From Diabrotica undecimpunctata (taxonomy: Eukaryota; Arthropoda; Insecta; Coleoptera; Chrysomelidae): a stretch of 64,000 nucleotides of DNA. Below the pieces are notes generated by a model. The model did not search any database, had not been told where the DNA came from, and was given only the letters and a program-made list of their open reading frames with translations. Positions 21,927-33,187 of this stretch are shown piece by piece; position 1 is the first letter of the stretch; each line of letters begins with the position of its first letter. The DNA is taken from the NCBI RefSeq assembly GCF_040954645.1, contig NC_092803.1:80638263-80702262 (forward strand). Reading direction: 5' to 3'. A program made the translations under genes and the position numbers.

Positions 21927-22128
21927 ACTTTGTGCACTTTGCTGTGCTAAGTTTGTTAATTTGTAAACTATACCTAGTTTCAATTAATTGTTTATACAAC
22001 TTTATCTCTGAATGTTCCATTATTGGAAGCTTTTTTACAAATTTAATATCGTTGACTGCTACATGTCTTTTTGAGGTAACATACATGTTTTAACTTCTCT
22101 TTGGATATCTAGTTTTTTCACATTGTTC

Positions 22129-22186
22129 TTTTTAGATGAACTGATGATGCTTTCTAAACAGAAAGCGAAACGTCTTCAATAAATAG
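22129..22186 (+). ncRNA. Hammerhead ribozyme motif, right PLE arm
   Basis: The same motif on the plus strand: TGAA, CTGATGA at 22141-22147, an extra T, stem II gctttct-aaac-agaaagc, GAAACGTC at 22167-22174, then TTCA. UUUA upstream and UAAA downstream can extend stem I beyond a small internal loop. The two arms would give convergent ribozymes on opposite strands. Confidence 0.65.
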
Positions 22187-22262
22187 ATGAAGTAGCCACC
22201 TTCTTTGTCTTTTATTTCTCCACTTTGACCGAAAAACCCACCACTCTTCGAGTGTACCTTAG

Positions 22263-22264
<2 letters not shown>

Positions 22265-22333
<69 letters not shown>

Positions 22334-22342
22334 TTATATATA

Positions 22343-22422
<80 letters not shown>
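22265..22422. repeat. (TA)n microsatellite with interruptions
   Basis: Long TA tract bordering the right PLE arm, with a tatttatatatataat interruption. Open frames across it are artefacts of the repeat. Confidence 0.95.
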
Positions 22423-22424
<2 letters not shown>

Positions 22425-22993
22425 CTAGCTTATGATGAAGGCAAGTATAATATATTTATGATGTCTATTCTGATCCACGCAAGACATTATTTGTCAGTTG
22501 ACAACTCTTGATATTTGTCATGCCAGGTTTATTCAATGGAAGTTGAATACTTTCTATATAATGTAGGAAATGCATTTATATATTTAAATCTTTTCTTGGA
22601 GTGAGTACATTTCATATTTGTAGTTAATCATTTTTTTACATATTTGTCTTTTTATAATTTCCTATATTTGACTTTTTATTCCTAACCTACACACCGTGCG
22701 ATTTTTAAACGTTTTATTTTGCAATTTTTATTTGCAGCTAGAATCTTTAAATGATTTTAACTAGTTTATTAGGGTTCGGTAGTAGTATTCATAGAAATTA
22801 GACGTGCATTCGGTACAGCAATAATCAAGACTCCAGTAAACCGCCCATTGTTTGAATTTAATACAGTTAATATTGTGCCTTAAATTGTGAATTTGTGGCA
22901 TTCTAACAGAAATATCGTTTATTGAACCATCTACCATATGAGTGGTAATAGCGGGGGAAACCCCCTGACCCCAAAAAACCCACAAAACCAGCT
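22423..22993. other. No gene; probable 5' leader of the following LINE
   Basis: No coding motif. The last ~50 bp (gcgggggaaaccccctgacc) are GC-rich with a small hairpin, directly before the ORF1 ATG. Confidence 0.4.
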
Positions 22994-23503
22994 ATGTCTG
23001 GAAATATATTCGATAATCAAAGTGATGCCGAAATGGATCTTTCTGTAAGTACTCCAATTCCAATCAATTTGATGAATAATCCAAATACAACCAATCTTAA
23101 TGAACCACAACAAAAAGTAATAAAACAGGTAAGGCAAGCATTTTTATTCAATAGTATTGATCTAGGCCCGTATCATGTATATATCGAGAAAAGCTCTACT
23201 GACTTTAAAAGTAAACTAAATCCTTTAAAGATTGATGAAATTATTTTGTCTAACTTTTCTGAAGCAGGCAATATGATTTCAAGTAAAAACACCATTGGCC
23301 GAAATAGAATTAGAGTCAAATGCAAAGTTTATAAAACTGCTAATAACCTCATTAAAAACAAAACTCTAGAATTAATTCATTTAAATAATCTAGATCTGTG
23401 TATTCCAAAATTTATTTTACACAGACAAGGAGTTATTAGATACACTCACTATAAAAATAAAATGAGGTTTGGCAAACGTCAACGCATTACTAAAATAAAA
23501 TAA
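22994..23503 (+). CDS. LINE ORF1 (Gag-like) protein, truncated
   Basis: 169 codons open from ATG. An N-terminal acidic, Asn/Pro-rich segment leads to a conserved part: PYHVYIEKSS, LNPLKIDEIILSNF, IGRNRIRVKCKVYKTANNLI, and IPKFILHRQGVIRYTH. The GRNRIKV...Y..AN.L...IP.....GVI(R/K) pattern is that of ORF1 proteins from I/Jockey-type insect LINEs, which bind LINE RNA. The frame ends in an AAATA-repeat after KMRFGKRQRITKIK, before any zinc knuckle, so the protein is C-terminally truncated. No ORF2 follows. Confidence 0.65.
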   Translation: MSGNIFDNQSDAEMDLSVSTPIPINLMNNPNTTNLNEPQQKVIKQVRQAFLFNSIDLGPYHVYIEKSSTDFKSKLNPLKIDEIILSNFSEAGNMISSKNTIGRNRIRVKCKVYKTANNLIKNKTLELIHLNNLDLCIPKFILHRQGVIRYTHYKNKMRFGKRQRITKIK

Positions 23504-23769
23504 AATAAAATAAAGTGAATAGAATTAAATAAAATTAAAGTAGATTAAACAGAACTAGAAAAGAAAATGATAAGGTTCATTCTGCTAATTTTTTGAGCGT
23601 GTTGTGGTGGGGTAGAATAGTTCACCGGATCGTGACGTATGATACATTATTCGAAAGGAGAGGGTGTAGCGAATATGTTGAAAAATAAAAAGCGCACATT
23701 GCGGAATTGCTAAGAGATCATTACATCATATCTCCTTTTTTATGGGTTCGATTGGAGTGTGTGATACGT
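23504..23769. other. No recognisable gene
   Basis: Begins with TAAAA-type short repeats; nothing else was identified. Confidence 0.5.
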
Positions 23770-24660
23770 TAAATGAAAGAGAAGGATATTATGAATGTAA
23801 TAAGATAGAAAAGAACAATCAAGTCGACTACCAAAAGGGCATTTTACTGTGTGTTCATTATCAATGAACGTGTAGTTACATACGAGAGGTCATAGGGCAC
23901 TATGGATAAAAATAGTTTGATTAAAAGACAAATTATGATTTATTGTCTTAAAGAAAACCTCTGGCTGAGTACAAACTGAACAGCTGAACGAATCCTAACA
24001 TGCGATATAGCAAATAAAAGGGGAGAAAATAACGAATACATTAAGTAAGGAAAAACAAACAAGGTGACTACCAAAAGGGTACTACACAGTATCTTGTACA
24101 TATCTCTAACATATAGCGACATACAAGATACGTATACGGTACTATAAATACAAATAGGTAAACCATAGGACAAATTTTGATTTATTGACTTAAAGAAGGC
24201 CTCTAGCTGAATACAAAATAGACAAATAATCGAATCCTAACATGTGATGTGGCAAATGAAATGGAAGGATGAAACGAATATATTCAGATTCAGAAAAAAC
24301 AAACAAGGCGACTACTAAAAGCACTCTACATAGTATCTTCGTTAATAATGAACGTATAGCGACGAAAGGGATATCATAGGGTACTATGAATACAAATAGA
24401 TTTATTATAAGGCCTCTGGCCGAGTATCAAATAAACAACTGATCAAATCCTAACATGAGACATAGCAAATAAAAGGGAAGGATGTAACAAATATATTCAG
24501 ATAGAAAAAACAAACAAAGAGACTATATAAGGATATAATGAATATATTTAGATATAAAAAACAAAAAAAGAGACTACCAAATCGGCACTAACCATTGTCT
24601 TTGATATTAATGAAAGGATAACGACATACGTCAAATTGAACGACGGGAGACGTATAAGTA
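23770..24660. repeat. Diverged tandem repeat, period about 242 bp
   Basis: At least three to four units. Each has a (a/t)ttattg(t/a)cttaaag...ctctggctgagtac block, a cgaatcctaacatg block and a gactaccaaaag...actac block. Two matching landmarks (23930 and 24172) are 242 bp apart. The later units carry deletions. No coding potential was seen. Confidence 0.75.
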
Positions 24661-24757
24661 CATATAATGTATATAGCGTGCTATCAATATGTATATATAG
24701 TGGATATAGTAAAAAAACATGATGTCAGGCCTAAAGTGGGGTCAGTCAAAAGTCAGG

Positions 24758-26245
24758 TCAGGTCAAAAGATCAAACATTATATTTACTAGGATTATATCT
24801 TCTTGGTATTGCGCCGTCTTCTTTTGATGATTGGCGATCCAAATTGCTATCGTAGCTTTGGAAACTGCTGCATGGAAGATTTCTGTGGATGAGCAGTCAA
24901 ACCATCTCCTCAGGTCTTTCAACCACGAGTTCTGGTAGCGTTTAACCGATCTTTTGCCCTGAACTTTACGTTTCAATATGATTCGAAGTAATTCATATCT
25001 TTCACCTCTCAATACATAACCCAAGTATTGTATTTTTCTCTCTTTAATTATGCTGAGTAATTCTTTTTGTTTACATTTGTTTATGCCTCGAAGCCCCTTA
25101 CCATTGGTAACTTTTTGTATCCATGGAATTCTCAGCATCCTTCTGTATATATACATTTCAAAGACATCTATTCTTTTTTCTGTTTCAGAGTCCATTGTCC
25201 AACTTTCACAGTCATATAGCAAAACAGAGAAAACCTAACATCTGATCAATCGAATTCTGAGCTCTAGGCTAAGGTCTGATCTTGCAAAAAATGTTTTCAT
25301 GTTCATAAGTGTTTTCCTCGCTTGTTCAATTCTTGATAGGAATTCCTTTTTTGGATTACACTGGCTGTTAATATTTGCTCCCAAATATTTTATGGAAGTG
25401 ACCTGTTCTATTATTTGTCCCTTGACATACAAATATACGTTTCTTGGTATCTTTGAAAATACTGGAATTTTAGTTTTGAAAACATTTAGATGTAAACCGA
25501 ACATTTCGCTATGACGAACTACCGCATATTTATTATATTTTATAATTCTTGTGCATTGCTTGCTATTAGGACGGTATCATCAGCGTACCTGATGTTGTTT
25601 ATGCTAGTTCCGCTAATCTTGATTCCACCTTGAACCTTCTCTAATGTTTTTCTAAATATAGATTCCGCATACAGATTAAATAATAATGGTGATGCAATAA
25701 AGATGCAACCTTGTCGCACTCCCCGTCGGATGTGTATATCTTCGGATGTTGTGTGCAATATTGTGTGCTCTATTTTAATTGTTACCGGTTGGTGCCAATA
25801 TAGTTCTGAGATAATTCGCAAGTCTTGCTCATCAATTCCAGTTGTCCTCAGAATTTTAATCATCTTTTGATGGTTAACGCAGTCAAATGCTTTTTGATTA
25901 TCAATAAAATATGCATATACATCTACATTCATGTCGCTGCATCATTGTGTTAACACATTTAAGGCAAAAAGAGCTTCTCGTGTTGCCAGTCCATTTCGAA
26001 ATCCGAATTGAGTGTCACTAATCTGAAATTCACACTTCTATCTATTCAGTAAATTCGTGTATGAATGATTCTGAGAAAATTTTTAAGGACATGAGACAGC
26101 ATGCTTAATATTCGATAGCCATCGCAGTATGAGGCATTGGATTTTTTTGGTAAAGTTATGAATGTTGATTTTAGCCAGTCTGATGGTATTTACCCGTGTC
26201 ATATATCTTATTGAATAGAGCTGTTATTAAGTCGAGTCGAGTTAG
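24758..26245 (-). pseudogene. RTE/BovB-like LINE, RT and C-terminal tail (minus strand)
   Basis: Read from right to left: a decayed N-terminal RT (SDWLKSTFITLPKKSNASYC, DTQFGFRNGLATREALFAL), then the open frame 25932-25540 with DNQKAFDCVNHQKM, RRGVRQGCIF and the catalytic IRYADDTVLIA. The frame 25504-25235 contains IKYLGANINSQCNP. The frame 25222-24758 contains YDCESWTMDSETEKRID, IQYLGYVLRGERYELL and WLKDLRRWFDCSSTEIF. Two to three breaks separate these pieces. It is the same group as 15040-17084 and 38576-39590, but a different copy. Confidence 0.85.
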
Positions 26246-26299
26246 GATTATATGCAAAAAATTTACTATTTTAAAAAATTAAAGACTGACTGTAGATAA

Positions 26300-26650
26300 C
26301 AATTGATTGGATCCCCCGTCGCATGCGACGGGCAAAGTTACTAGTACCTTTAATATTTTCGGAAAAAATGCCAGACAACGCTAAGTGTGTTCTTCTGAGA
26401 ATTTTCAATAAAATGTGTTTAAATAATGTGTTTCCAATTTTCTGGAGCAATTTAATAATTATACCTATTCCCAAACCTAACAAAGCACGAACTGAAATTT
26501 CCTCATATAGACCCATCTCACTCACCAATGTAATGTGCAAAGTTATGGAAAAAATAGTAACAAAAGATTGCTATGGATGTTCAAAAAAAAATCACCTTCT
26601 AGTCAACGACAGAGTGGATTTTGACAAAACCGATTATATAAAATACACTT
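26300..26650 (+). pseudogene. Jockey-like LINE RT fragment
   Basis: Open frame with LLRIFNKMCLNNVFPIFW, IIIPIPKPNKARTEISSYR and PISLTNVMCKVMEKIV, the start of an RT palm. It is close to 57990-58250, so both derive from one family. Cut off on the right by the TA tract in front of the Gypsy LTR. Confidence 0.8.
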
Positions 26651-26652
26651 AA

Positions 26653-26654
26653 CA

Positions 26655-26725
<71 letters not shown>
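26653..26725. repeat. (TA)n tract at Gypsy insertion site
   Basis: TA run ending exactly where the 5' LTR begins; a matching tract starts at the end of the 3' LTR. Confidence 0.95.
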
Positions 26726-26732
<7 letters not shown>

Positions 26733-27809
26733 GATCCCCAAATTTTAGATAAAATTAAAATTAGAAAGACCATAAAAAAATCGAGAACACTCTGTATATA
26801 GAAATAGTTTAGTTGTAAAATCATAAATGATTTGGAAAGTTTTATCCGATAAAAAAGACAATACGGTTTGGACATGAGCAGTTAGATTTAGTACACAACT
26901 ATTTGAAATTTGCGGTTATAATAGATTAGAAAATAATAAGTAAGTATTATTGGTTAATGAGTTTTCTCCTTTATAAAAGTTAAAAAAAGAATTCAAGGTC
27001 GTTTGAAGGAAAGTATTTTAACGTCAGGTAATTTTTGGAAAAACAAAAAAATTTTTCATGGACTAAGAATCCGATGATGCGTTGGATGACAGGGGGATTG
27101 TCAAAATAACTGTCAAACTAGAATGCGAATTTTGAGATGCTGCTGAAAAAATATTAATTTTTGGTGGTTTTCTGATATTGTAGAAAAGATATTGTAATTG
27201 AGAATTTATAAGAAGTAGTGTTTAGTGTTTTGTGTGGAAAATTAAGCAGCCATTGTGGTAAGCAGAGAGGAATGCCAGTAGAAATAGAGGCATTACTGTA
27301 AGTACAAACAGATATATTTTCGTTGTGTCTGAGAGGAAGCAGTTTGTTATCTTGGAGTTTGGAGCTTGTGGTAAAGACATCACGACATTTTCACATACTG
27401 TTTGTCTTTTTCTTTTATTATCAAAAGAAACAGTAGGCGGAATAGCGAGCAAGGAAATTGATAGGATCAGGGAAGTAAATTGCGATCTGGTCAGGGCACA
27501 ATCCAAGCAAAGGAGCCAATAATTATTTCTAAAATTTTTATATTAAGAGATATTTGATTTAGAAATATGTGTAGTTAAATTTTATTGATTATTAAGGGAT
27601 GTGTGATTATATTTTTCTTATTCTATTTATAGTGTATGGTGTAAGATTTATCCTCAACGGAATTTTCAATTAATTTGATATATTTTAAAATAAAGGACAA
27701 TAATTGTCCAATAATCAGAATTGATTGTCTAGTATTTCTTTTTTCTTTTTGTTGATCTTTCTTCTTAAATGGAACTAGCAGAAGATACTTTGAAGCCACG
27801 TTTTAATTA

Positions 27810-27858
<49 letters not shown>

Positions 27859-27966
27859 TATTTTCAGCTCTGAGATATTTTTTGCTTTTGATTTGTTTGA
27901 TAAAGATAAATTTATTACATTTCAGACTATATAAGTAGATTTACAATTATAAGCAAATCACAACAA
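26726..27966 (+). repeat. 5' LTR of Gypsy element
   Basis: 1241 bp, beginning ttaataagatcccc and ending atcacaacaa; the ends are not the usual TG..CA. A (TA)n expansion at about 27812-27854 is absent from the 3' copy. By eye the two LTRs differ at a few positions per hundred. Confidence 0.9.
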
Positions 27967-27967
27967 T

Positions 27968-27988
27968 TGGCACCCAGAACGTGAGGGC
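27968..27988 (+). other. Primer-binding site
   Basis: tggcacccagaacgtgaggg, one base after the LTR, resembles a tRNA-Lys-type site (tggcgcccaacgtgggg) with a 2-base insertion and a substitution. The tRNA assignment is tentative. Confidence 0.55.
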
Positions 27989-28292
27989 TGATAAAAAAGT
28001 ATTACTAGTTACATTTGGAAAGAGATACAATTTGAAAAATAAATACAACAGGTAGTTATAGTTTTTTTTGTGAACAATAATTTGGTACATTTTTTTATGA
28101 CATTTAAAATTTTTATCTAAATTTACATTTTCTAACAATTTATTTAATTTTTTTTGATTTACGTTTGATAACATTTGAAAATTTTTGACAAATATTTATA
28201 TTTGGGTGAACGGAGGATTTGCCGTACTTGCAACAAATCGAGGAAATTTAAAGTTGGCATTTGGCGGGGATAACATTTCAAGAGATAAACAA

Positions 28293-29459
28293 ATGGCTGC
28301 AACGAGAAGCAAAAGTAAAGAAAACAAAAAACAAGAAGAACATTTAGAACAAGAAGACATTTTCGAAACAACAATTATGAAGAGAGTCAGGAATTATCAG
28401 GATTAGAGAAAATATTACAACTGATGCAAATACAATCACAAAAAATGGATAGAAATCAACAAGAAACCTCAAAGAAAATAGAGGAATCACAACAACAAAT
28501 GAAACAAACAATGAAAGAAACAAAACAAACAATAAATAAAAATCAACAGGAAACAAAACAAGCCATAGAGGAGAACAACAAAAAAATGGAGGAACGCATA
28601 GAAAAATATAAAAAGGAAATAAAAGGATGTTTGACAATGATGAAGAACGAGATGGGACAGCAAGAAATGAGAATTAAAGATCAAATGAAAGAATAGAAAA
28701 CAAAAATTCAAAATACAATGAATGATATAAAGAACGATCATAAAAAGGAGCTAGAGAAATTGGAAATTAAATTTGAAAATGCGTTACAAGAAGACAAGCG
28801 AGAAATAGAAGAAAAAGTTAAGCACGCACTAAGAAAGACAAATTGCGGAAATCAAGACGCAACAAAATTTTGGAGAAAGAAGGGAAATGCTTATCCATAG
28901 TACAGATGATGTGAAAATAAGGTTTCGCGGGGACGTAAAAAAATTACACCCAGTAATTTTCATGAATAATTTAAAGAAGAAAGTGCGGTACATCGGTAAC
29001 TTCGAAACAACCAAAGAAACGATAAGGAACCATCTTAAAGATGAGGCGAGTTTATGGTTTGACAGTAAAGAAGAGGAATTTACCAATTGGGAAAACTTTG
29101 AGAAAAGATTTTTGAACTATTTCTGGGGCAAAATACAGCAATTGGAGATCAACAAAGAACTGCAGAACGGAAAATATAATGAAAAGTTGGGAGTATCAGA
29201 AAAAGTCTATGCTTTACAGATCTACAACAACGCCAAACATTTAAAGTACAATTATTCATCGGAACAATTGGTAGAATTGATTGCCAGACAGTTTGAGGAA
29301 CCATTAGAAGACCACATTACTTTGCAAAATTACAAAGACATTGATAGTCTCTGTCAATTTTTACAAATAAGAGAATCACATTTACGAGACAGAAAAACTA
29401 GAAGACCACAAGAAATGCAGGAAAACAAAGATAGGAGATTATCGTCAAGACCGACCTAA
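28293..29459 (+). pseudogene. Gypsy gag (broken)
   Basis: ATG at 28293 (MAATRSKSKENKKQEEHLEQ). A frame change near 28370 leads into a very Q/E/K-rich coiled coil (28430-28900) with a stop at 28694. Another frame change near 28880 enters the capsid-like domain (KIRFRGDVKKLHPVIFMN, LKDEASLWFD, WENFEKRFLNYFW, YFW...ELQNGKYN), the usual retrotransposon Gag core. It ends at 29459. No CCHC zinc knuckle was seen. Arg/Asn/Tyr-rich repeats follow in other frames up to 29720. Confidence 0.85.
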
Positions 29460-29719
29460 AAGAGAATTTAATTCGAGAAGAGAATACGAAAATAGAGAAA
29501 ACAGGAGAGAGAGATACGAATCCAGGAACCAGCAAGGAAACCGAGACAGATACAGAGAAAACCACAATAGAAATACATACACAGACTATAAAGAAAATAA
29601 CAATTACAGGAGGACAAATGAACAAGGATATAGGGACAACAGATACGACTCCGAAAGGCCAGGAGGAGTGAGAAGAGAGGTAAATAACACACAAATAGAA
29701 GAATACGGGAAGAGAGACA

Positions 29720-32700
29720 ATGCGAGGACAGAAGAAGTACAGAAAGACAGCAGGAGGATTTTTGCGAAGGCGCTCACTAAAAACAAAGAAAAACACTGGA
29801 ATTTTTTGTCACCCAAAGGAATTTATAAAACTCGCAGGACATAAGGGCAAAGAAAATGGATCAAATTTAAGATATATAAACGGGTTTATAAATGAGACAC
29901 CCATAAAAATTTTGATAGATTCGGGTTCTGAAATTTCGCTGGTAAATAAAAAGTTGATAGAAGAAGTTAATTTGACAAATTTAATTTATAAAATACCTAG
30001 GGTAAATTTAGTGGGCGCGAATAAACGAACGTTAGCAACGATAAATGAAGGGATACGAATTGGGATACGATTGGGAAAGAAATTTTTTTCACTACAATGT
30101 GTGATAATGCCAAATATGTCGCATGATATGATAGTAGAAGTAAACGAATTATCGGAAAAGCATATAGTGTTGGATTTTAATAATAAAACCATGAAAATCG
30201 ACAATGAACTGATAGAATTGGAAGAACAATTTAATAAGGACAAGGACACTGAAACAATCAATATAGATGAAGCGAACGAAAAAAGAATGGTAGAAATGAA
30301 TTTGGCAACGAAACAAGGACAAAGAAACATGAGAAGATGCAAGCAGAGAAGTATAAAAGAAGTTAATGCCTGGCATTCCTCAAAAGAGACGAGTCCAGAA
30401 GAAGAAGGAAAGGAAAAGATAGAAGAATTTAAGGAATGGCATTCCTCATATGAGACGAGCCCAGAAAAGGTAAGGATAGAAGAAATTAAAGAATGGATTT
30501 CCTCAAAAGAAAGAAGTTTAGAAGAAGAAAAAGAAAATAGAAAGGAAGAAAAGGAAAAAAAGTTAAAAGAAGACAGTCATACATGGGATGTATGGAATCC
30601 AGGGAGCATAAACGAAAAGCGAGATGATAAGTTAGAAACAACTGTATTTGAAGAAGAAGTGTATGCAAACGAGGACACCGAATATGCGGTAAATATATGT
30701 AAACAAGATAAGGAGAACGAAGGAGAACTAATTTGCGGAGAAGGACAAGAAAAGAAAAATTTAATAAACGAAGAAAATAGAGTGGCCAGAAATTACGAAC
30801 ATACATTTGAGGTGAAAAATTTGGGAAGTTTTCGTTCAAAAACATACCCCATCCCGTATAAATATCGACAAGACGTGAAAAGAGAAATCGAGAAAATGTT
30901 GGAAGATCAGATTATAGAGAGATGTGATTCACCCTATGTCAATCCAATAGTGATAGTGAAGAAAAGCAGTGGAGATTTAAGGCTATGTTTAGATGAGAGA
31001 AACATCAACCAGCATACAGTATCCCAATATAAATCACCATTAAATATTGAGGCTATTTTTGGAAGAATAACTGGGTCACATATTTTTTCCAAAATTGATT
31101 TAAAACATAGTTTTTGGTTGATTCCATTAGCAGAAAAATGCCGAAATTATACAGCTCTTTCAATTGATGGGATAGTATATCGTTTCAAGGTAGTTCCTTT
31201 TGGATTGCAAAGTGCATGCGCAGCACTGGTGAGAACTCTGCACACCATTCTCAACCGTCATGAAGATTTTATTGTCCACTATATAGACGATTTATTGATT
31301 TTTTCTCCGGATACGCAAAGTCATTTGAAACACATTAAATTGGTGCTGGAAGAATTGGATCAGGCTGGTTTGAAACTAAACATAGAAAAATGCCAATTTT
31401 TTCAAAAGAAAGTAGTATATTTGGGGTTTAAACTGGACACGAGCGGAATTACTTTAGCGGAAGACCGAGTAAATTTAATAAATGATTATCCGAGACCGAA
31501 AAATTTGAAAACTTTGAGAGGTTTTCTCGGAATGGCGAATTACGTAAAAAAACGAATCCCAGATATAAGCGAGAAACAAATACCGCTAATTAAATTACTA
31601 AAAAAAGGAGTTAGATGGAATTGGAAGGAAGAACAAGAAAAAGCTTTCTTAAGATTAAAATCTTCTTAAGATTAAAAGCTTTCTTAAGATTAAAAGAAGA
31701 GTTCTCAAAAGAAATCAAGGTGTATCATCCTATTTACCACCAACCATTTATTCTGAGAACCGATGCTTCAATTCAAAAATTTGCTGGGGTTTTATCACAA
31801 ATATAGAATGAACAGGAAGTTCCGATATGTTTTATTTCTCGAGTAACGAAAACGCATGAAAGAAAATATAGCGTTACTGAACTCGAATTCGCGAGTGTAC
31901 TATTTTGTGTTGAGAAGCTACGATTCTACCTATTGGGAGCGAAATTTACAGTCGAGACGGATCATGCCGCTTTAGTCCACATCATGAAGAATCGATTAGT
32001 AAATAACAGAATACATCGAGGAATTTTGTTACTACAAGAGTACGATTTTGAATTTAAGTACATCAGAGGAAAGGACAATATCGTAGCCGATGCTTTAACC
32101 CGGGATGAAGAAACAGGAAAAAAGGATACGATTGAATTGCATGTAGGTTTAAATCGATTGGCACAAGAAGACGGTATTTTCTCGCTTAATGAAATAAGAA
32201 GGAATCAAGAAGGTTTGGAGGAAAAGGATAAAAGAAGAGCAGAAAGAGAAGACGATATTTTCTTTAAAAGAATTGAAGGAAAAGAATTATATTTGGTGAC
32301 ACCAACACTGGCCGAGAAACTGATGGAAAACCTACATGTAAATAATGGACATATTGGAGCCCGGAAAGTATGGTTAGTTTTCCGTGAAAATTATATTTGT
32401 CGACAAGATTATTGTATAGCTAAGAAGATGACCCAAAAGTGCAGTAAAACGTATTTTGGAAACGATCGTTTAAAAGGACAGCTGAGGGAAAGAGGAATAG
32501 AGACAAATTTTGTCAGCATTCGTCACCCTCAGAGCAATCCGTCGGAAAGATTTTTCCAAGAGGTAACAAAATTTCTTCGTATTGCTACAGATGGACAACA
32601 TAATCGATGGGACAGAAAAATAACAGAAATAGAAAAATATTTAAATACGATCCCGAGCACGGTGACAAAAGTAACCCCGGAATATGTTATGAAAGGAATA

Positions 32701-33045
32701 ATGCCAGAGAGGCCGTGGTAAGATACAAACATCCGAGAATATCAACAAGTTTTGGAATTGGTGCGGAGAAGACTGCAAAGAAGTAATGAGAAATACGTCC
32801 AAAGACAGGACCGTAACAGGAAAAGAAGGCCTGTCACTTTTCAGGTTGGCGAGAAGGTGCTGGTAAAAGCTCTGAGAGTATCCAACATTACCAACAATGT
32901 TTATGCTAAACTAATGCCGGTGTTTGAGGGTCCATATATCGTAAATAATGAAAACGGTGTAAATAGTTATGTCCTGAGACATATGGATTCTGAAAGAATC
33001 AGAGGAATTTTCAATATTCACGATGTATACAAATATTATGAATAG
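29720..33045 (+). pseudogene. Gypsy pol: protease, RT, RNase H, deleted integrase
   Basis: Frame 29720-31669 (649 codons): aspartic protease ILIDSGSEISLV near 29905, an acidic linker with repeated (E)WHSS.ETSPE units, and the RT with YPIPYKYRQDVKREIEKML, SSGDLRLCLDERNIN and the catalytic YIDDLLIFSP at about 31280. A triplicated cttaagattaaaa at 31648-31696 shifts the frame. RNase H follows (RTDASIQKFAGV, ELEFASV, ETDHAALV, ADALTR) with a stop at 31804. The integrase zinc-binding part is near 32330 (NNGHIGARKVW), but it jumps near 32445 to RHPQSNPSERF, so the core with its first two acidic residues is deleted. A stop at 32719 precedes the C-terminal domain (FQVGEKVLVKA, FEGPYIV), ending at 33045. 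Confidence 0.92.
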
Positions 33046-33177
33046 AAAACGAAAAGGTTTTTTTTAAGTAGAAATAAAATTTTTGATTTAAGGAATTTGG
33101 GTAATCTCATTAGTTTGAAATTAAGTGTTGACGCGAGAAAATTTGTTGCATATGCGAAAAATTTTCATCTTTTCACC

Positions 33178-33187
33178 AGGCGGGGAG
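33178..33187 (+). other. Polypurine tract
   Basis: aggcggggag immediately before the 3' LTR; it primes plus-strand synthesis. Confidence 0.7.

Larger units (their letters stand above)
20520..22265 (-). mobile_element. Penelope-like element with ~335-bp inverted arms carrying hammerhead motifs
   Basis: Arms 20552-20885 and about 21930-22264 are near-identical inverted repeats. Each contains a hammerhead ribozyme motif. Between them lie ~0.9 kb of non-coding sequence and a minus-strand GIY-YIG end. (TA)n tracts sit directly outside both arms. The RT is absent, so this is a decayed or non-autonomous copy. Confidence 0.8.

Noticed and set aside
20552..22264. DNA transposon with ~335-bp terminal inverted repeats
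   Set aside because: The arms carry hammerhead motifs and the interior has a Penelope-type GIY-YIG end, so inverted pseudo-LTRs explain them better than transposase-cut ends.
22225..22428. 67-codon open frame of repeated IYIY residues
   Set aside because: Pure translation of the (TA)n tract; the same holds for the frames ending in TA repeats at 37711-37947 and 44817-45131.
27222..27522. Overlapping frames on both strands in the 5' LTR (94 and 65 codons), mirrored at 33691-33985 in the 3' LTR
   Set aside because: They lie inside LTR sequence, change frame between the two copies and contain no known domain. Conservation is explained by LTR identity.
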